From assembly GCA_028751875.1 (NCBI GenBank), contig CM054157.1, positions 50,382,833 through 50,446,832 of the forward strand: a stretch of DNA of 64,000 bases, read 5' to 3'. This DNA is from Rapana venosa (lineage: Eukaryota; Mollusca; Gastropoda; Neogastropoda; Muricidae). The translations under genes were made by a program, and so were the position numbers. Every line of letters starts with the position of its first letter. Positions within the stretch are counted from its first letter, which is position 1. Positions 34,191-45,639 of this stretch are shown here, one piece after another. The notes under the pieces are model-generated. The model searched no databases. It was not told where the DNA came from and saw nothing but the letters and a program-made list of their open reading frames with translations.

Positions 34191-34789
34191 GAAAGGGGGG
34201 AGAAAAAGAGTAGAGGGAACTATGGAGAGAGTGATCTTTGGGAGACAAAAAGGGGAGAATAGGGCGAGGGGGTTGGGGAGAGTAAAGGGAGAGAGGAAGA
34301 CAGAAAAAAACTTTTGGAGGAACTTTGAGATAGAGGGAGCCAAAGGGAGAGTTTTGATGTGCATTTCTAGGGGTCACTTAAGACTTTTTAAAATTTTGCA
34401 ATGAGTAACTCAAAAAAATTTCCCCAGTTTTCAATGGGTGGGTGTGTGTGGTTTGGAATTTGGGCTTCATCCCCGTACGTTATCCTACGTTTATACGGTG
34501 TTCCCCATGGGGAACCTGCCTGTCCTTTAAGACTTACTCCTTCGGGAAATTTGTCGGGGAATTCCCCCTTTGTTTCTGCCGGTCCTTTTTCTTCTGTGCC
34601 CTCTTTCGTTCGTTTAAACCCTTCTTTTTGGGAAAAAGACTTAAAAGATAAAACTCTGTCCCTCATAAAAGTGACATGCACGGGGCTTGAGTCAGGGCTT
34701 AACGGAAATGCAACGAAATTTTTTGTTGTTGACAGATATAGTTGTGGGGTTCGATGAAAAAAGGAATTATTAGATTAGTACAATTGTCA

Positions 34790-36345
34790 GGGGGTTTGAG
34801 TATTGTCAAGAACATACAACTCCCCAATCAAACCTGACAAGAGCATAATAAAAGGGGAAAAGCAGCAAATCAAGAGTCCCTCGCCTTTACCATAGGGGGA
34901 AGAAGTAAAAGAGGCATCCGCAGTTTACCAGTGGGAAACCCCCCAGGAGCAGACAAATCCCAGCAGAGCGCTCAAGCTTGGTTGCGAACACCATCGCACA
35001 TGTTCGGCTATCGCAAAGTTTTGGGGAGAAAAAAACAGGGCCCAAACAAAAGGGACAAATCACTTATACCCTGCCCAAGAAGGGGAATTTACGTAAAAGC
35101 CAAAACTATGAAAAAATCCCCTATCGCCACGCCAGCAAGACATGCTAAAAGTTTTTTTTGAATGATCAAGAAGGGGCGAAGAAAAACCTTGAAAGGGGGC
35201 AAGCGGGGTTTCAGGGCAGGCGGACACAATCGAACGATTTTTAACTGCCACATCCTGAGGGGAAAAACTCTTCAACATAAAGGGGGACTTTCCAAAAATT
35301 TCATCGACTTCAAAAAGGCTTTCGACAGAGTATGGCACGAAGGCCTGTGGCGGCCCCTCAAATTTTGCATTGAAGAAGGACTAGTCAAACCATTCAGCAC
35401 ATACACCCGCAAGCAGGCAGCCTGAACAACAGGTCGGAGACATTTCAAAACCACATTTGGGGACGACAAGGATGCCTGTTATCTCCTCCGTTTAATTGTT
35501 CGGGAAAACATTAGAGAGAGACCCTCCATGACTTCCCTTCCATCTCCATTGGGGGGGCAGACCCCTCAACAACTTGCGGTTTCCCGATGACTTGACCTAG
35601 GGGGGAAGTAACACAGAGCTGCAAGATCTTCCCCAACTTGAGAACAAGCGGAGCATATGGGAGGGGTGACTCGGAAAAAGTAAAGTTTTGTGAAAGCACG
35701 AAACGCCACTGCTAAATTTAAAATGAACGGCCAGCAACTGGAGGAGGAAAAGGGCTTTTAAAACCCTTTGACCTACCTACAAAGGACGGGTGATCGGACA
35801 AAATCAAAGCAACTACCCAGGGCACATTTTCCCTGACAAAACTCACCCCTTTTTGAAAAGAAAAAGAGTCATTTCCCAACAAATAAAGCTTACAAACCCC
35901 TAATTCGACTATCCGGGGTGTACGGAAGTAAAACCGGGACTTTACTGCTAAACAGAAAAGGGGCGAACCCAGTCATTTAAAAAAAACCCATAAAAAACCT
36001 TTTGGCTATCCTAAGAGAACGAAAGCCCAATGAATTTGTCAAGAGTCAAATAAACGGCTGGCGGGTTCACAGGAACCCTTCTCACATCGTAAAGAAGAAA
36101 AATTGACATGGTTCACCCACGTCCCCGTCAAAAACACTCTCCCAAAAAATATGGGGAAACCTCGAAGGTGGCAGAAAGGGGGGAAGACAGAAAAAGTCAT
36201 GGAGGGAAACATCGGGAATGGCCGGATGACTGCCCGGGCATCTGCGCAAGCCGGGACCGAGATGGGGGAGGAGGCTTCCACGGCATCGTTTTTGTCCCCC
36301 CCACGACCCCCAAAGGGTCCGGGGGAATGATGATGTGATGAAAAT
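34790..36345 (+). pseudogene. 5'-truncated RTE retrotransposon
   Basis: The segment contains the RT core motif FIDFKKAFDRVWHEGLW (35302-35355), GFRAGG upstream, QGCLLSP-like and MNGQQLEEE segments, and a C-terminal VPPTTPKG before a gatgatgtgatg tail. Frames are broken, at least partly by the same base errors as the surroundings. The matching site near 52455 lacks it, and caattgt..ggg-type target duplications flank it (34781 and 36342). RTE elements encode an endonuclease and reverse transcriptase; the endonuclease part is absent here. Confidence 0.85.
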
Positions 36346-36604
36346 TGTGACGGGCATTGATTATCTCCCGTGTCAGAGTCCTGTCCAGCTTCGTTTTTCA
36401 AAATTTGGGGAAACCCCTGTGAATTGGGGGACACTGTGTTTCTTTTTGCTGGTGGGATTTAGACCTTCTGTTGAAATCGCTGGCCCATGCTTTTAAAAAA
36501 AAAAAAATTTAAAAAAAAGTATGGTTTTTATATAGTGCTGAATCTTGTAAACAAAAATCTAGCGATCAGTAACTTTATTTTGCGTGTGTATGGGGTTTTT
36601 AAAA

Positions 36605-36745
36605 TTTTTGCATCTTTTTCCCCCGGATACAATTGCCTTTTTTCGAACAGCGGAACGGTTTAACATGTGCCCCAAGAGTTCTGATGGTTCGCACACGGGG
36701 CCTGGGTTTTAGTCTCACCCGAAGGACTTTACATTCAGTTCGATT
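36605..36745 (-). mobile_element. SINE-beta remnant (error-dense copy)
   Basis: Counterpart of 52690-52868 (cgaacagcggaacggtttaa, cttttagtctcacccgaagg). Confidence 0.6.
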
Positions 36746-37359
36746 TTTTTTGTCAAAGGGGGAAAAGAAAAGGCGAGGCTGGGAATCGAACCAAAAACCC
36801 TCAGGGTTTACTTGTTGGAGGCAAACTTTTAAACCACCCTGCCATTTTCCTTTCCCTTAGGATTTTACAACTTTGCTGGTAGATATACATTCCACTGTGT
36901 AGAAAATAGCTGGAAGGTTTAAAAGGGTGGGTGAATGCTTTTATCACTTGCTGACTTTGGAAAATCTAATCTCTGAGTCCCCTTCAACCTTAGAACAATC
37001 TTATAGATTTGTTGCTGGTGATGGCACCCTTAAAACTTGAAAACTGAAAACCATCTGGGCAATGAACACGAGACTTTTTGTGCAGGGGCCAAATAATAAT
37101 TATCTCTTGGAACTTTGTGTCATGTCTGCTTAAACCATGCGCTTTCCACATTCAAACTTTTATGGGGGGGTTCCGGGCCGAATGGTATCTTGGGGTTTTG
37201 TTATCCTTTGCCTAAAGTATGGGGTACTTGCAGATTTCCTCTCTGCTTCTGTGCAGTAATTTTTTAAATTCATTCTAAACGGGAAATGTCTTGGCAACAA
37301 GAAAAATTTGTTAATGCTGTGGTGTGACTTCACCTTACAGCAGCAAGTTTAAACAAAAA

Positions 37360-37560
37360 AAAAAAAAAAAGGGAAAAGGGCTTTCCCAAAACCCTACTAC
37401 GTGGTCTTGGCGGCGAGGTGCCCCAGAGACCTCAATTCTCTAGGGCGAACCCACTTTTCCTCGCTGTCCTTTCCCCTGTCCCAAAAAAGGGGCCAGGACC
37501 TTTTTACAACCGGGGCTGTACAGAACCCTAAGGTGCAGGGAGGTCACCTATCTATTTATC
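37360..37560 (+). mobile_element. Dispersed repeat D (error-dense copy)
   Basis: Counterpart of 54075-54275 (accctactacgtggtcttgg, gagacctcaattctctaggg). The same family is at the right edge of the window. Confidence 0.6.
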
Positions 37561-37564
37561 TATT

Positions 37565-37790
37565 TTTTTTCCCCAAGGAAAAGGTAAGCACTTATTTTGT
37601 TTTTTTACATCCCCCCCGTGTCTTGGGGTTTGAAAATTCTGTCATCTGTTCCCCCCGGCACACAATGGCCTATTTTTTCCCGAAAAGGGGAAAACGTTTT
37701 AAAGTGGCCAAGTTTTCTGGTGCGTTTGACACAGGGCCTCGTTTTTAGTCTCATCTAAAGGATTTTGGGATTGGGTCGACTATCCACCCA
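37565..37790 (-). mobile_element. SINE-beta remnant (error-dense copy)
   Basis: Counterpart of 54280-54545. Confidence 0.6.
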
Positions 37791-38711
37791 GTGCTGCTTG
37801 ACCTTTGTGGGGAGAGCCAGTGCTCTGCCCCTTGAGTTGTTTGTTTTACAAGATTCAGCGCTTAAAAAATTCCATATATTTCGGATTTTTTTGGTGTGGC
37901 AAGTTGGAATGAGTGGCAGGGAGGCAAATCTACAGTGTGTAACAAAATTTATCAATAAAGCAAATAAAAATAGCCCCCCCCCCCCCCCCCCCCACTCTTT
38001 TCCCAAAAAAAAAACACACCATAAAACAAACCAAAAAAGAACTCAAACATATATAAAACCCCTCCCAAAAAAAACTAAAAACCAGCAGAAACCCTTCCAA
38101 AATACCAAATAAAAACAAAACAAAAAAAACCCCCAAAAAAAGAATCCCACAACCAAAAATCCAAACAATAAATTTTTTCCCTTTCCCCTAAAAAAACTGC
38201 ACCCCCACAACCCACACACACTGACAAAAACCCCAAAAAACTTTCAAAGTTCATTGTAAGACGTGTTAAAAAAAAACAGCAAACTGATTTTTTTTTTAAC
38301 CCAAACCCCACACTTTTCATAAAAACCGTTTTAAAAAAACGGTGTCCATCCACGAATAGATACTGGATAAAACATCACACATGCACATACACGCAACTGA
38401 ACAATTTTTGAAAAAAAAACATCTTTTTTGTACATACTGGTTTAAGCTACAGTCACTTATCCAGGGCTTACTCCAAAAAGGACCAAAATTAACAAACGTT
38501 CCAACGTTTAAAACCCATGTAAAAAATTTCAAACCCCAAACACCCCAAAATTTCAGATGAAAAATCACCAATTAAGGGGACACTGAAACAGGAACTAAAA
38601 AATCCAAAAGGCCTTGTTCTTCTTCTTCTTCTTCCTTTTTTGTTTGTTTCCCCCGGGGGGGGTTTGACATTGATGACCCTTCCCCATCTCGCTTGTTTTA
38701 AGTTTCCCTCC

Positions 38712-39010
38712 TTTTTTATTAAAAAAATTTTTGGTGTTTGGGGGAGGGGATAGCTCATGGGGGGAGCACTCGGTTTTTCCCCCACCCAAGAAAGCAGCGC
38801 GAGCGTGGTTCCATTTGGTGGGTGCCGTTTGTGCCCCTTGGCTCAGACATTTCCCCCAGTTCACCGTGAAAAGGGGTACCTGCCCCTTTAGGGTCAGGGA
38901 AGGTAAAGCGCGAGGGAGAGATGGGCGCCGCCCTCAATATGCTGGCCCTAGAAAGGGGTCCTGACGCCCGCCCCCCTACGCCCTTTATGGGTTTTATGGG
39001 ACCCTTTACC
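38712..39010 (+). mobile_element. tRNA-headed repeat D insertion, absent in the other copy
   Basis: A tRNA-like start (ggggatagctcatggggg, gagcactcgg) leads into the complement of repeat D (agggtcagggaaggtaaagc, gggcgccgccctcaatatgc). The matching place at about 55483 has no insert. Confidence 0.6.
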
Positions 39011-40194
39011 TTACCTTTTTTTCCCCCCTTTCTCTAAGTATCTGCAATACAGGCAGCCCAAGTCTTGCAGGCTTCCCTTTTCCCTTCCCCTTCCCGAAAG
39101 GCCCTTGTTATTTTATAAAATTTTCTTTTAAAAAAAGCGGGAAAACCCAAAGTAAAGATGGAGTGAACTGCACCCCCAAATACGATTTTGTTTGAAAATA
39201 TTAATTTGTGGGGGCCCGTACCAGCACTAAACCCGATGACTATGTTAACACCAGGGCTTTTCAGCAGAACAAAAAAGGCAGACCTGTAGCAACATAAATG
39301 CGTATACACCTTCTCTTTTTCCCGTTATTAAATATTGAAGTTGCATTCATGAACAGGGATGCTACTGGTTAACGTTTATTGTATGAAAATATTTGTTGCA
39401 TCTTTGTTTTTAGAAAAACAAAATGAAGTTTAAAACCCCTTAAAAGATTGGCAGACACTGCAGTATGCGTCGGTTTGCAGGGGTTTCCTTTTAACCCGGG
39501 TTAGGTCTTTTTTTCTCACCAACACTTGTTACGTGACACAGCCTGGCATTGCTGCTCAGTCACCTGTTCCATCTAGATGGGGGTTAGCTAGGCACGCCAG
39601 GTAAAGGAGTCCCCAAGAACATTTCGCCCAAAATGAATGGACGCGTAAAAAATTTAGAAATCATCAGAAAACCTTTCAGATTTCATTTCAGTTTTCCCTG
39701 TTTTTTATTTTTTTTTTTTTCTTCTTTCCCTTTAAGAAAATGCTTCTAACTTTTAGGGTGGCGTTTTCCTCAAAGGGGGCAAAAAAAGTCGCATCGTAAA
39801 AATTCACCCTGGTGAACCCGGGAAATCCCGTTTGAGGAACAACAAAAAATAAGAAAAGATTGGGGCCCCTTTTTGGGGGTAAGAGCACCAAATAACCCCC
39901 CCCCCCAAAAAAAAAAAAAAAAAGAAAAAACAAAACAAAAGATTTCCCAATACAAACCTTTACAAAAAACCCAAGTCAGTTTTTGCCACCTTTTTTGACT
40001 TTGAAAAAGGGGGCTCAGTTTTTCCAAATTTTTTTTCAAAAATTTTACAAACTGTATGAACCCATTTCATTCATTTTGTCTTTCTTTTGTCTCTCTCAAT
40101 TTTCTCCAATTTTCGCGTTTGATGCTTGTTGTGTGTGTGCAAAAACACGAACACATCGAGTGGGTTGTATGTATGTTGGGCCTTTTCTGTATCT

Positions 40195-40405
40195 CATTCT
40201 CTCTCTCTTTTTACTCTCTCAGTCCATCTGTCTTTTACTCTCTGTCTCTCTTTTACCCTCTCAGTCACTTCGTCTCTCTTTTACCCTCTCAGTCCTCTCT
40301 TCTCTCTTTTACACTCTGTCACCCCTGTCCTCTTTTATCCTCTCTCTTTTCTCTCTTCTCTCTCTCTCCTCTCCTTTCCCCCTCTTCTCTCCTCTCTCTC
40401 TCTCT
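40195..40405. repeat. Short version of the GPN1 3' UTR minisatellite
   Basis: About seven damaged units of the 28-bp ctctcagtcactctctgtct motif. Confidence 0.75.
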
Positions 40406-40418
40406 GTGGAGATATTCA

Positions 40419-40541
40419 GGTGGTGGGGGTCAGCCGTTTTGATGTGCTGCGCTTTTTTGATCTTTTCTGCCTGCGTTGCCGATGTTCCTTCAGGTAGCGA
40501 CCGAAAGACACTGCCCCCACTCGCTCGTCTCGCAACAACAA
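40419..40541 (-). pseudogene. GPN1: Corrupted copy of GPN1 terminal exon
   Basis: It is equivalent to 57411-57532. The core cggtcgctacctgaaggaac is intact, but the acceptor tgcagat has collapsed to tgcgag, single bases are missing around gcaggcagaaaagatc, and the 3' part is shortened, so the frame shifts. The flanking 3' UTR minisatellite is also present but much shorter (about 40195-40405). Confidence 0.6.
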
Positions 40542-41274
40542 CGCGTTTTATGACAGAATGATATCCTGGTATTGACCTTGAAAATGCCACACCCCGGAAA
40601 TCTTCTTGTCTAGGTGTGTTTGCTGTTCCATTATCCTCGATATAGAAAATTAAAAAAATATTTTAAAAAACCCCCGTGATTCCCAGATGGGATATGGAGG
40701 CTTGTCGGGTGACCCGAAGGGTGCAAAGCTGGGGAACGCCCCACAATATCATTTTTTCCCCCGAAAATTCCCGTTTATTATTTTATACCCTGAATAGTAA
40801 AAGGTTTTCATATCTATGCTCTTTTTTTATATGTAAAGTTTGGGGGGCTGCAGTTTGCCCAAATTTTGTTGAGGCTAACCCCCCCCCACCCCCCAAAAAA
40901 AAAACCAACCAAACCCAAAAAAACAAAAAAATAAAAAAAAACAAAAAACAGTCGACATATGAAAAAAATTCTCTTCTCCCCCAGCAGGGGGACAAAAACA
41001 GAACGTTTGGTTTCAATTCCCCCCCAACACACCACTCCTCTTTTTTTATATCCCCAAGGGGGAGGACTGGGTGTAAAAAAACACATGGGCGTTTTCTTAT
41101 CCTCGAAATAAAGAATTTTCCAAAAAAAAAATTTTCTCTCAGCACACATACACGAGTTATTTCAACCACACACACACACACGCCCCGGTGCAGTCCATTA
41201 TCCTCTAAAAAAGAATAAAAAAAATTTAAAAAAAAAAAGACCACACGCACCAGAATCACCCTTCCCCCCGTCAT

Positions 41275-41390
41275 TGTCGTTTTCCCCACCCTCATGCCCG
41301 TGCTTCCTTCCTCATGTCATCCCCATCTCCTCATCGCCCCCGCCGCGTGGAGACGATTCCAGGTTCCCGTGGGCAGATCGCACGCAAGGT
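41275..41390 (-). pseudogene. GPN1: Corrupted copy of GPN1 acidic-linker exon
   Basis: This corresponds to 58193-58303 (cttcctcatgtcatccccat, ccgcgtggagacgattcc). The acidic codons are partly kept, but several single-base losses break the frame and the acceptor region reads gcgatctgccc instead of gtgcagatctg. It belongs to the second, error-dense GPN1 copy. Confidence 0.5.
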
Positions 41391-41429
41391 TTTTTTGAAT
41401 GACGAGGGAATTCTCTGTAGGTGTTTTTG

Positions 41430-41770
41430 TTATTTACATTTTTTTTATTTATTAATTTTTTATATCGGGATAAGGAATAAACACTATGTGTTTTTTTTAA
41501 CCAGTCCCCCTGTGTTGCGGATTTTTGATTTTTGCATCTGTTCCCCGGCACACGGGCCCACTCTTTCGAAAAGCGGAAAAGGATTTAACGTGTGCACGAG
41601 ATGTTCTGCTGTGTTCGACAGGGGCTCGGGGTTTTCGTCTCATCCGAAGGATTTGGGGGAGGGGTGGGGGTTGCCCTGATGTTAATCCAAGGAAAAAATA
41701 ATCCCTTTTAGGGGAAACGAACCCGGTCGTCAGATTTCAATGCAATGGTCTGACCCCTAGGCTATCCCGT
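41430..41770 (-). mobile_element. SINE-beta, full length (error-dense copy)
   Basis: It includes the complement of the tRNA-like head (acccggtcgtcagatttcaa, gacccctaggctatccc), which is deleted in the counterpart at 58365-58530. Confidence 0.65.
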
Positions 41771-41774
41771 GTGT

Positions 41775-42600
41775 GTGATGTGTGTATGTGTGTGTGTGGT
41801 GGGGGGGGGGGGGGGGGGGGGGGGGGATTGAGAGGTTGTGGTTTTTGTTTGTCTTCAATTTAAGCCTGTTCACTCTCATAAATAGATGGGGATGTGGAAA
41901 AGTTGTGGAATTTTAAAAAGGTAGGGGGAAAGGGGTGGAAAAAAGAATGATAAGGTAACGGGGTTTGTTTTTTCGTTTGTGTGTGTGGTGGTTTGTGGGG
42001 GGTGGTTTTGGTGTGTGTGTTGTGGTGGGGTGAGGGGTTGTGTGTGTTGTGGGGGTGGTTGGTTTGGGGTGTGTGGTGTGTGTGGGTGGTGTGTGTGTTT
42101 TGGGTGGTGTGGTGGTGTGTGTGGTGGTGTGTGGTGTGTGGGGTGTGGTTTTTTGGGGTGTGTTTTTGTGGGGTGGGTGTGTGTGGTGTGTTTGGGGTGG
42201 TGTGTGTGTGTGGGGTTTGTTTGGGGGTGGTGTGGGGATTTTGTGTGGGGGTTTGTGTGGGGTGTGTTTGGTGTGTGGGTGTGGGGTGTGTGTGGGTGGT
42301 GGTGTTTTTGTGTTGGGTGGTTTTGGTGTTGTGGTGTGTGGTGGGTGTTTGGTGGGGGGGTTTTGGGTGTGTGGTTTTGTGGGGGTGTGTTTGTGGGTTT
42401 TGTGTGTGGTGTTTTGTGTGTGTGTGTGTGTTTGTGTGTTTTGGTAGTTTCATTTTTTTTTTTTTTAAATGGGTTAAATTTTTTTTTTTTTTTGTTGAAA
42501 TTTGGGGGTGGGGGGGGGGGTTGGGGGGGGGAGGGGGGGGGGTGGGGGGGGGGGGAGGGGGGGGAGGGGGGGGGGGGGGTGGGGGGTTTTTTTTTGTTTT
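41775..42600. repeat. TG/GGT and poly-G low complexity
   Basis: A poly-G run (41801-41826), ~130 bp of unique DNA (41830-41960), then TG/GGGTG repeats to 42440 and G-rich runs at 42505-42590. The clean copy has a plain TG/GA microsatellite here. Confidence 0.85.
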
Positions 42601-42849
42601 TTGGTTTTTTGTTTTTTTTTTTGTTTGTTTTTTGGGTTGTGGGTGGTTGAGGGTTAAGGGGATTATTTCTGTCATTGAAGGGAAATGTTTTTGTTAAAAA
42701 TTTTTTTGGGTGTTTTTGGGGGTTGGTTTTTTTGAAAAAACAGAAAATTTTTTTTGGGATAAACTTTTAGTCTTCTAAAAAATTCCAAAACCAAACGCGA
42801 GGTTTCCCCCCCCCCCAAAAAAAAAAAAAAGAAAATTAAAAAAAGAAAA

Positions 42850-42955
42850 GAAAAAGAGAAAGGAGGGGAAAAAAAGGGTGGAGAAAAACACCCCTTGTTT
42901 CTTGTCCTTCCCTGCCTCTTTTTTTTAGCTTTTTAAGGGGGCAATCTCTGTAGCA
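42850..42955 (-). pseudogene. GPN1: Corrupted copy of GPN1 charged-helix exon
   Basis: The stretch aligns by eye with 59559-59701: tgtttcttgtccttccctgc, the agctttttaagggggcaatc block and ctctgtagcac follow the same order as in the clean exon. About a quarter of the bases are missing or turned into homopolymer runs, and no reading frame survives. Whether this is true decay or uncorrected read error cannot be told from the sequence, but the same damage pattern covers the whole 34.2-43.9 kb block. Confidence 0.55.
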
Positions 42956-44040
42956 CCCCAAAACCCACCCACCAAAACCACACCAAAACCCCCAACAACA
43001 CAAACAACAAAACACCAACACCAAAAACAAACACCCCAACAGGCATTTGTGAAGAGCTCTTAAAATTTGGGATTTACATTCGTAATTCTGTACACAAACC
43101 ACAAACCAACCCCCCCCCCCCCCCCCCCCCCCCCCCACACCACCAAACAACCACAAACAAACCCAGAAAACAAATGGAAATCAATTTTAATCAGCCAAAA
43201 AAAACACCAACCACAAAACCCTCCACACACCACCACCACACCCCCCAACCAAAAACCCCACTTTGAAAAATTTCTGGAAGCGTGGTCATATTGGTTTAAT
43301 GGGGGTAATCTCTGTACACACACACACACCACAAACACCACACACACAAACACACCCACACCACACACAACACACACAACACCACACACCACAAAAACAA
43401 AAAACTACACAAACACAAAAAGGGGCCACACCACACACACAACAAAGAGCTTGGTTTTAATGATAAAAAAATTTAAAATTGTAAATTTAAAAAAAAAAAA
43501 CAAAAAAAAAAAAAACCCCAAAACCAAAAATTTTTTTTTTCAAAAGGAAATTTTGTGGGCCACAAGAATGATTAAGAAAAAAGGGTAGTGTACACAAAAC
43601 ACACACACAAAACAACCCCACAAAAAAAAAAACACACAAACATCAACAAAACAATCCAGATTTAAAAATCCCTGGGCGTGGTCTTTTTTTGTCCCTGTCT
43701 GGAATGACCCCCCCCCTCTTCCCAAACCCACCCACAACCCCAAAAACAAACCCAACCCCCCCATTAAGCTTTTTGTTAAGGGGAATTTTCCCTGGACAGG
43801 GGTTATGTTGTCGTTCGTGCCCCCACAACCTTCGGAAACAAATTGTTATGGTTTATGATAAAAAATAATGAAATTTTTTTGCTTGAAGTTAGGTAATAAT
43901 TCCATTTTTTTTATTTTATTTTATTATTTTTACACGCAAAAAGAAAAGAAAAAAGTTAGGAAAGACACCAACACACAAAACAAAACACACACACACAAAA
44001 ACACACAACACACACAAATGGGGTACCTAGTTTTAAACAC
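42956..44040. other. Degraded GPN1 intron repeats
   Basis: CA-rich DNA with recognisable remnants of the intron repeats of the clean copy (gcatttgtgaagagctctta, gcgtggtcatattggtttaa). No gene seen. Confidence 0.5.
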
Positions 44041-44044
44041 TGCA

Positions 44045-44335
44045 CTCCAATTGGCCCCACCGGGGTGATTCCCCAAATTTTTCCCCAGTTAACATATCAG
44101 CCCCCATTTTCCCAAAAGTCCTTCGGATGAGACTATAAACCGAGGCCCCGTGTGCGAACGCACGCAGAACATCTTGCGCACAGGTTAAAGCCTGTTCCGC
44201 TTTTCGGAAGAGTAGGCCATTGTGTGCCGGTGGGAACAGATGGCAGAATTTTCAAAACCGCACACACACGGGGGCTGGATGTAAAAAAGCACATAAGTGC
44301 TTATTCCATTATCCTTGATATAAAAGAATTACAAA
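44045..44335 (+). mobile_element. SINE-beta (second copy)
   Basis: Counterpart of 61895-62235: gtccttcggatgagactata, gcttttcggaagagtaggcc, ccattatccttgatataaaa. Confidence 0.8.
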
Positions 44336-44396
44336 AATCAAACAAACAAAAAAAACCAACCCCCCCCCCAAACCCCCCCCCCCCCCAAAAACCTAA

Positions 44397-44440
<44 letters not shown>

Positions 44441-44466
44441 GACGCACACACAAAACCAAGGCTTAC

Positions 44467-44549
44467 TGTTCATATTCCTCCGCCGCTTCGTCCACTTTTT
44501 GGAATAGTTCATCCAGACCCTCCCCTGTCATCGCCGACACACCCACACA
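44467..44549 (-). CDS. GPN1: Second copy of the GPN1 GTPase-end exon
   Basis: This is the same length (83 bp) and has the same splice sites as the exon at 62498-62580. The only difference I see is a synonymous GCA/GCG Ala codon just before the EEYE motif. Acceptor and donor are intact. Upstream in gene sense only about four acceptor-bearing repeat units are present before the sequence breaks into an unrelated SINE at 44640, against about 33 units in the other copy. The exon itself is clean, although the downstream exons of this copy (42.9-40.4 kb) are badly corrupted. It is either the other haplotype or a paralogue. Confidence 0.75.
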
Positions 44550-44550
44550 C

Positions 44551-44640
44551 TGCAAAAATACACACCCACACACTGCAAAAATACACCCACACACACTGCA
44601 AAAATACACACACACACTGCAAAAATACACACACACACTT
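44551..44640 (-). repeat. Short GPN1 acceptor array (about 4 units)
   Basis: Four ~21-bp units (on the minus strand, gtgtatttttgcag) abut the exon. The clean copy has about 33. Confidence 0.85.
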
Positions 44641-44760
44641 TAGTCTCATCCAAAGGACATTCGGGGGAAAGTGGAGTGAAAAATCCTCTTGAACGAGATT
44701 CGAACCTGGGTCAGCAGATCACGAATGCATCACTCTAACCACCAGGCTATCCCGTCCCTC
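44641..44760 (-). mobile_element. SINE-beta head fragment at a junction
   Basis: Minus-strand SINE-beta from agtctcatccaaaggac to the complement of the head (gattcgaacctgggtcagca, ccaccaggctatcccgtc). Collinearity with the 62.6 kb copy stops exactly at its start. Confidence 0.75.
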
Positions 44761-45639
44761 CTATGAAAAAGTTATTTTAAAGAGTCTTACGAAGAAGGGT
44801 GTAGAAAATGTTAGTCTTAAGAAACTTAAAAACTAAGAAATAGGTGTTGGTCTAAGAATCTTTTGAATAACACTACCCCCCAAAATCTGTCAGTGATAAG
44901 AATCTTACGGGTAAGACTAAAAAAGATCTGTTAATTCTAAGACTATAAATCTTACAGCAGATGAGTTCAGATATCACTCTCTAGTGTCTATTTAAATGTG
45001 TTTCGTTTCTTAGCTAGAGCTCCGATGTTCACCAATAGTAAGATTTAGCGTATACAACCATATTCACCCACAGTTAAGGCAGCCGCATCACGACTTCATG
45101 AATGTAGTATTTGTAAGCCTGATGCTTCGTGTGATGCTGATGTGGAATAATAATAATAAATGGAACTTATATAGCGCTATATCTTGCAAAGACAAATCAA
45201 AGCGCATGCATTCAACCTAATCCTACACAGTCATACAACCAATAACAAATAATCAATAGTTTAAACAAACAGATATTACAAAACATGGTATGCTGCAGAC
45301 CAAATCTATGAAATAAAATTGCATAGTCAAATGTTTTTCAAAAGCACACACACACACACACACTCACACAGGTCGTATACTTTAGCAGGGTGATAGGACA
45401 TGGGTTAGTGAAGGTGGGATAGTTCTGATATGAAACAGGGGGGGGGGGGGGGATCTTAGGTTTGAAATAAATATGTCTTGAGGCTGGATTTAAGTGTCAT
45501 AGCTAGGCTTCTGGCGAAGAGAGAGAGAGTGGGAGCTCATTCCAGGTCGATGGACCCGAAATAGAGAAACAGCGGGGGAATCCTATAATCTCTTAACCCC
45601 AGAGCAGGCTCGGAGGAGTCGGAGTCACAGGAGGAGGTC
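44761..45639. other. Dispersed repeats upstream of the gene X exons
   Basis: Contains the shared SINE tail on the minus strand (45150-45245: tatagcgctatatcttgcaa), a (CA)n (45345-45371), a poly-G run (45438-45451) and a dispersed block (45470-45600: gagtgggagctcattccagg). No open frame. Confidence 0.5.

Larger units (their letters stand above)
34191..44640 (+). repeat. Second copy of the GPN1 side, mostly error-dense
   Basis: It is collinear with 51900-62610: GA array end, ttttgatgtgcatttctagg, the SINEs, GPN1 3' UTR repeat, GPN1 exons, intron repeats and the full SINE-beta. From 34.2 to about 43.9 kb, bases next to homopolymers are replaced or lost and runs are lengthened throughout. From about 44050 the quality is normal. 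Confidence 0.85.

Noticed and set aside
33587..34364. Long open frames across the gap
   Set aside because: They consist of undetermined bases and minisatellite translation.
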